Source: Primulina eburnea (taxonomy: Eukaryota > Streptophyta > Magnoliopsida > Lamiales > Gesneriaceae). From it: a stretch of DNA of 64,000 bases. Shown one piece after another: positions 59,671 through 64,000 of the stretch; the stretch's first letter is position 1; each line of letters opens with the position of its first letter. Below the pieces are notes generated by a model that saw only the letters and a program-made list of their open reading frames with translations, did no database searches and was not told where the DNA came from. A program made the translations under genes and the position numbers. Location of the stretch: positions 44,338,051 through 44,402,050 of the forward strand of contig NC_133108.1 of assembly GCF_022965805.1 (NCBI RefSeq). The letters are read 5' to 3'.

Positions 59671-61591
59671 TTGTCTACAATAGAATGTTTTCATCAAAAT
59701 AATAAATCAATAATAAAAATATCACGAATATCGAAATATATGTACTATAATAAATGATTGAAAACATTTAATTTTATACAATTTTTATTCATAAAAAAAT
59801 CAAATGTGAATCCGAAAATATTTGAAAACATAAATGTCAATTATTGTTCGTACTGATTATATTAATCTTGTATTAGTTTAAAATTGAATTTAATTAATTC
59901 TTATATCTATTCAAAAATAATTTATGAATTATATGTTTTTATTTTTTTTATACAAATTGAAACTAAACTCCATTAAAAACATAAAAAATTTTAAATTTTT
60001 CCATTAATTTATTTAATTTGTATATGGTTTTGTGTTAATATGATATATTTAGTTTTTATTATAAACTATATAAATAATTCAGTCTGATTTTTACATCACA
60101 TTCAAACAATCAATTTTCAATCAGAATAATAAAAATGGGTGCAATGTTCAGTATCACCCTTAAGTTGAATCATTCAAAAATATATTTAGAAGTTAAACTC
60201 TGATTAGTTCGTTGATATGATCTACCTACATATATAAATAATAGATATTTCACTTTAAAATGTATTTTTCATCATCAAGAAATTATTATTTTTTCTCATA
60301 CATTTTATTTTTTGATATTAGGGGTATTATTTTCTTTATTTTATAGAATTCATAATATTTGAAACAAATAGGAAATAAATAAGTAACTAAATGTGAATTA
60401 TTTTTCAATTTATTTTTAAAAATTCAAATTTAAATATGATGTTCTTTGAAAATATAAACGACATTTGAGTATTCATTTATTATATCATTCTATTTAATTT
60501 TGATTATGATTTCGAGTTGTGTGTTAACTTTATATATTTAATTTCTACTGCTCTCTATTATACTAAATAAAAGATAAAGTTTTTATATAATATTACGTTT
60601 TTCAATTTTTGTAAAGAGTATCGTAGATTTTTATTATACTAACGACTCATAAATTATTATTATTGTTATGTATCTTAATAGAACTTTAATATATGTATCT
60701 TAATAAATTTAATATAAATATTTTTACATATCCATAAATTAATTAAATTTTTAATCAAAATTTATTTATCTAACAAATGACAAAAAATTGATTTTTTGAA
60801 AAATATTTATTTATTGTTTAAATTCTGATAAACAAAATAATATATGAGTTTTTAAATATTTTTTTCTATTCTTTTTACTAATAATAGTTTCACTTAACTA
60901 AGATAAATAAGTCAATTTAACGACATTATATTGTTACCATCATTTGAGTTTTATCTCAAATTACATAAATATGATATAATAATTTTTTATCATATATTTA
61001 AAATTTAAATATAGTCATTATATTATTTTTCTAAATAATTTAAAATAATATTCAAATACTAATGCTTATTAATTTTAATAATAAATTATGTAATTCGTAC
61101 ATCGCACTAATTATATTAAAGTTTCAGATAAAATAGAAACAACGAGGCAAATATATGAATATTAAAATTTCAAATAAAGCGGAAACAACTGGCAAATATA
61201 AGAGAATCGACTCCACAATGCTGGCATGTGATTTGTATGTCCTTTTTTGTTGGCAAATTAGGTTAAAAGTAATATTTTGATTTGATTTAAATAACTTAAT
61301 CATAATTTTAATTCAATTGCTTTTGTATTTTATGCTGCACAAATATGAATGTATGATATAACAATTTCAGTTACGAAAGTAATTGCCGTTAATAGATCTT
61401 TTGTGATACAGTTTCACATATATTAATCATTTAATTTGAAAATGAGACGATAAATGATGTAAAATATCTGGATAACATAATTATTTATAACTTTAATTAA
61501 TTGTAGATGTTGGTTGATTAATAATGTGTAAATAATTAATGACTCATCATTCATACCAAACGGTACTAACTTATGCTAGATGTATGTTATT
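59671..61591. other. Very AT-rich intergenic DNA
   Basis: No ORF of note, no recognisable element ends. Confidence 0.6.
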
Positions 61592-62033
61592 GAGATAATT
61601 GTGTGTCATACCCTCGTGAAAATCTCGTTGAGCTAATACCTCATTGTGTAACGGTTTTGAATATTTCAGTCCATTTGTTAATAAGCAAATTGTGTTAATA
61701 CCTTTGTGAAATTTCGTATTGAGTTAATACCCTTATATAATTTATTTGAAATTTTAGTTCATATGTTATATTTTTTTGAGAATGCATACCTCTGTCTTTA
61801 CTAGAAAATCATGTCAAATAAATACTCATAAACGTTTTTCGCGTATTTCATTTTTTTCACGTTCAATGCATGAGTAATTGACGCCATTAAATCGAAACAA
61901 TTGTGACAAAGCATGAGAAACTTTCAAAGGGGTATTGACACAATTTGAGTATTAACAGAGAGGCTGAAATACTCAAATTAGTAGAGTACTAGCTCAACGA
62001 GAATTTCACGGGAATATTTGACACAATTATCCC
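61592..62033. mobile_element. Foldback/MITE-like element with about 45-bp inverted ends
   Basis: The left end GAGATAATTGTGTGTCATAC followed by CCTCGTGAAAATCTCGTTGAGCTA pairs with the complement of the right end (GGGATAATTGTGTCAAATAT, then TCCCGTGAAATTCTCGTTGAGCTA). Inside, TTGTGTTAATACC-like segments recur in both orientations. It has no coding capacity. A clean target-site duplication was not identified. Confidence 0.65.
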
Positions 62034-63540
62034 GTATTTATTGGTTGTCTTATAATTGTTCGGGTAATATTGCTTGTAATTCATATATATGTTGTGATTA
62101 AATATTTTGTTGATTGTCTGATTTTTTTCATGGAGTATAGCTTTTTATCGTCAATAAATTTTTTATTGTTATATACTTATAGTGTGATACTTAATGATAA
62201 TGTTGCGTAGTGTCACTCTCGGTCGATACAATCTATAGCTCGATCTTTTTTATTGTTTTGTTTAATTATATTTACATTTACGAGTTTACGATCTTTTTTA
62301 AACATAAATCACAAAATTATATGTAATGAATGTCCACCCTCGAACTTCTTTCCATTTTTTAATGCATGCTCAATTGCTTACTAGCTAACATGTAAGGGCG
62401 AAGACAGGATTCAAAAATACTTCTGAACATGTCCTGGGTTAGACACTAATATAGATGAATATTTGATTAAAATTGAAATAATCGGATTTTTTTCGGCAAA
62501 CCGAACCGAACAAACTTTACTACAAAAACCTAATAAACCAAACCGAACTTTTATTTTTTTAAAAAATCAAGTTTTAATGAAAAAATGCATTATAAAATCG
62601 AATTAAATAAAGTTAAATTTTGTTTATTAAAAAAAATATTTTTAAGTCTAGTTCAATTGTCTAGTAAAATTTTATTAGAAATTTATAATATTTATATACT
62701 AATAAATTTATTATAAAATTTAATAATATAATATATATACATATTTTTTTATTATAAAAGTTTAATCTGTTTGATTAACAAAAATTTATATTAAAATCTA
62801 AAACCAAATCGAACCTAACTAACAAATGTTTTAAAAAACTAAATTGGAACTTCCAAATAATCTGAAACCACTTTAAAAATTAATCCACTTTGATCCATTA
62901 TTCTGTTGAAAACTATATTTTGCTTACCTCTTGATCTGAATTGTATCTGTCCTTACTTTGAATCCAAACTTGAATTTTCAAATTTTTTTAATTCTTAAGA
63001 ATCATTCATATCAAAGACAAAACTCAGTTAACATCAGTTTTTAAAACCAATTGTTAAAAAAGTCAAAGTTAATTTTAAATTTCAACTTATATTAAGTCTT
63101 TCAACTCTTTGATCGAAATGCGACAAAAATCACATTTAATTATATGTATTTCTAGAAGACCGTTTTTTAAATTCTTCATAGTTTAAAATTTTTTTCCCAT
63201 ATTTACATCATTACGGTAGGGCTAAAAAATACTAAAAAAATAAAATAAAACTAAAAAAATAACCAAAAATTAAAACTACTAATTTTTTTATTAAAAAATA
63301 ATTGGATGGGGCTCGAGCCCTCAAGGGTGACTCCGCCGTCGCTAACATGTTATTTCTATATATATATTAATAACCATTTTTCAACCATATTTTTTGAAAT
63401 CTTCATAATCTATTCTATCAATAATAATTAAATCTCGTGAACCGTTTGTATCGATCTATAGTTTGTAATTAATAATATTGGTAGAATTCATGCGTCATAC
63501 ATGCTGAATAAGAATTTTATATCTTTTAATTGATTAATTA
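62034..63540. other. AT-rich intergenic DNA
   Basis: Low complexity; a short GC-richer stretch at 63300-63350 (GGGGCTCGAGCCCTCAAGG) is not assigned. Confidence 0.5.
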
Positions 63541-64000
63541 TGTAAGACCTCGAAAATAAAATAGTATTGATGGTATTTTCGTAAATAATTTGAAAAATAT
63601 TCAATTTATTTTGATGGTATTTTTGTAAATAAGTTGAAAAATAATGAATTGATTTAAGGACAAAATGATAATTCATGACATATTTTTGTCTTATGAAGTT
63701 CAAGTGATTTGAAATTTGGATATAACGTAGAAAACTCAAAGATATAGAAGTTTCGTGTTTCGAGTTTTGGAAAATTTGATCGTTTGAATGATCCAAAAGG
63801 ATATATCGATGTTAAAATGTTAAATATTATATATATTATATTATATTATTAATATTAAAATAAATAAATAAATTAAAAAGAAAGATAAGTGAGAAAACTT
63901 AGTGAATGAACTCATTTCATTCACAGTAAGTTTCCATCAAAAGGAAAAGAGAGAAAAGATTTTGATTTTTTTTTTCGATCGTGCGATTTATCAGATTATC
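63541..64000 (+). mobile_element. Possible start of an LTR retrotransposon (runs off the window)
   Basis: TGTAAGACCTCGAAAATAAAATA at 63541 resembles the start of many plant gypsy LTRs. The following DNA has a duplicated GATGGTATTTTYGTAAATAA block (63570-63632), an AT-rich TATA-like stretch near 63815, and a purine-rich leader to the window end. No other end is visible, so this is tentative. Confidence 0.35.

Overview
The window is nuclear DNA from a flowering plant. Genes are intron-rich with GT-AG (and a few GC-AG) splice sites, intergenic DNA is very AT-rich, and the genes belong to plant-only families (Aux/IAA, DWARF27, GAUT, LONGIFOLIA/TRM). Gene structure and the transposon types fit a eudicot. 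An asterid is possible, but the sequence alone does not fix the species.

Layout, left to right: the 3' part of a LONGIFOLIA/TRM-like gene (+, 1-2488); a six-exon DWARF27-type carotenoid isomerase gene (-, 6637-9060), rebuilt here by splicing; a possible small secreted glycine-rich peptide (+, about 10.5 kb); five orphan exons of an unrecognised gene (+, 11.8-16.1 kb); V-ATPase subunit F (+, 18840-20719); a short Aux/IAA gene (-, 22881-23667); a second, IAA7/14/17-like Aux/IAA gene (+, 29656-35845). The first intron of the second Aux/IAA gene holds a nested transposon cluster (30151-34238). Then come small mobile elements and an F-box/LRR pseudogene remnant (37-40.5 kb), a CACTA-type mini-transposon (40555-42078), a long tandem array (42.4-50.9 kb), a UTP18-like ribosome-biogenesis gene (+, 51299-53011), a GAUT family GT8 gene (-, 54242-59085), and an AT-rich gene-poor end with a foldback element and what looks like the start of an LTR.

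The most striking structure is the 42.4-50.9 kb array. The proximal promoter, the 5'-UTR exon (with a telo-box AAACCCTA) and the start of the leader intron of the UTP18-like gene occur nine times head to tail. Eight of the spacers between them are pieces of the CACTA element's subterminal AGCGACGG/CCGTCGCT repeats. The ninth copy is the one joined to the coding exon. This is a chimeric transposon-promoter satellite built at one housekeeping gene. Each copy keeps a 5' splice donor, so it could supply up to nine alternative first exons.

Other notable points: the two Aux/IAA genes form a divergent pair of one short IAA1-4-type and one IAA7/14/17-type gene. The larger of them has a GC donor at the transposon-filled intron and seems to have lost an ancestral 3' splice site at intron 2. 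Three well-supported introns in three genes use GC donors. A complete TRIM retroelement and a MITE both keep perfect 5-bp target-site duplications. All exon joins were deduced by eye from splice signals, reading phase and recalled family similarity; no alignment was run.
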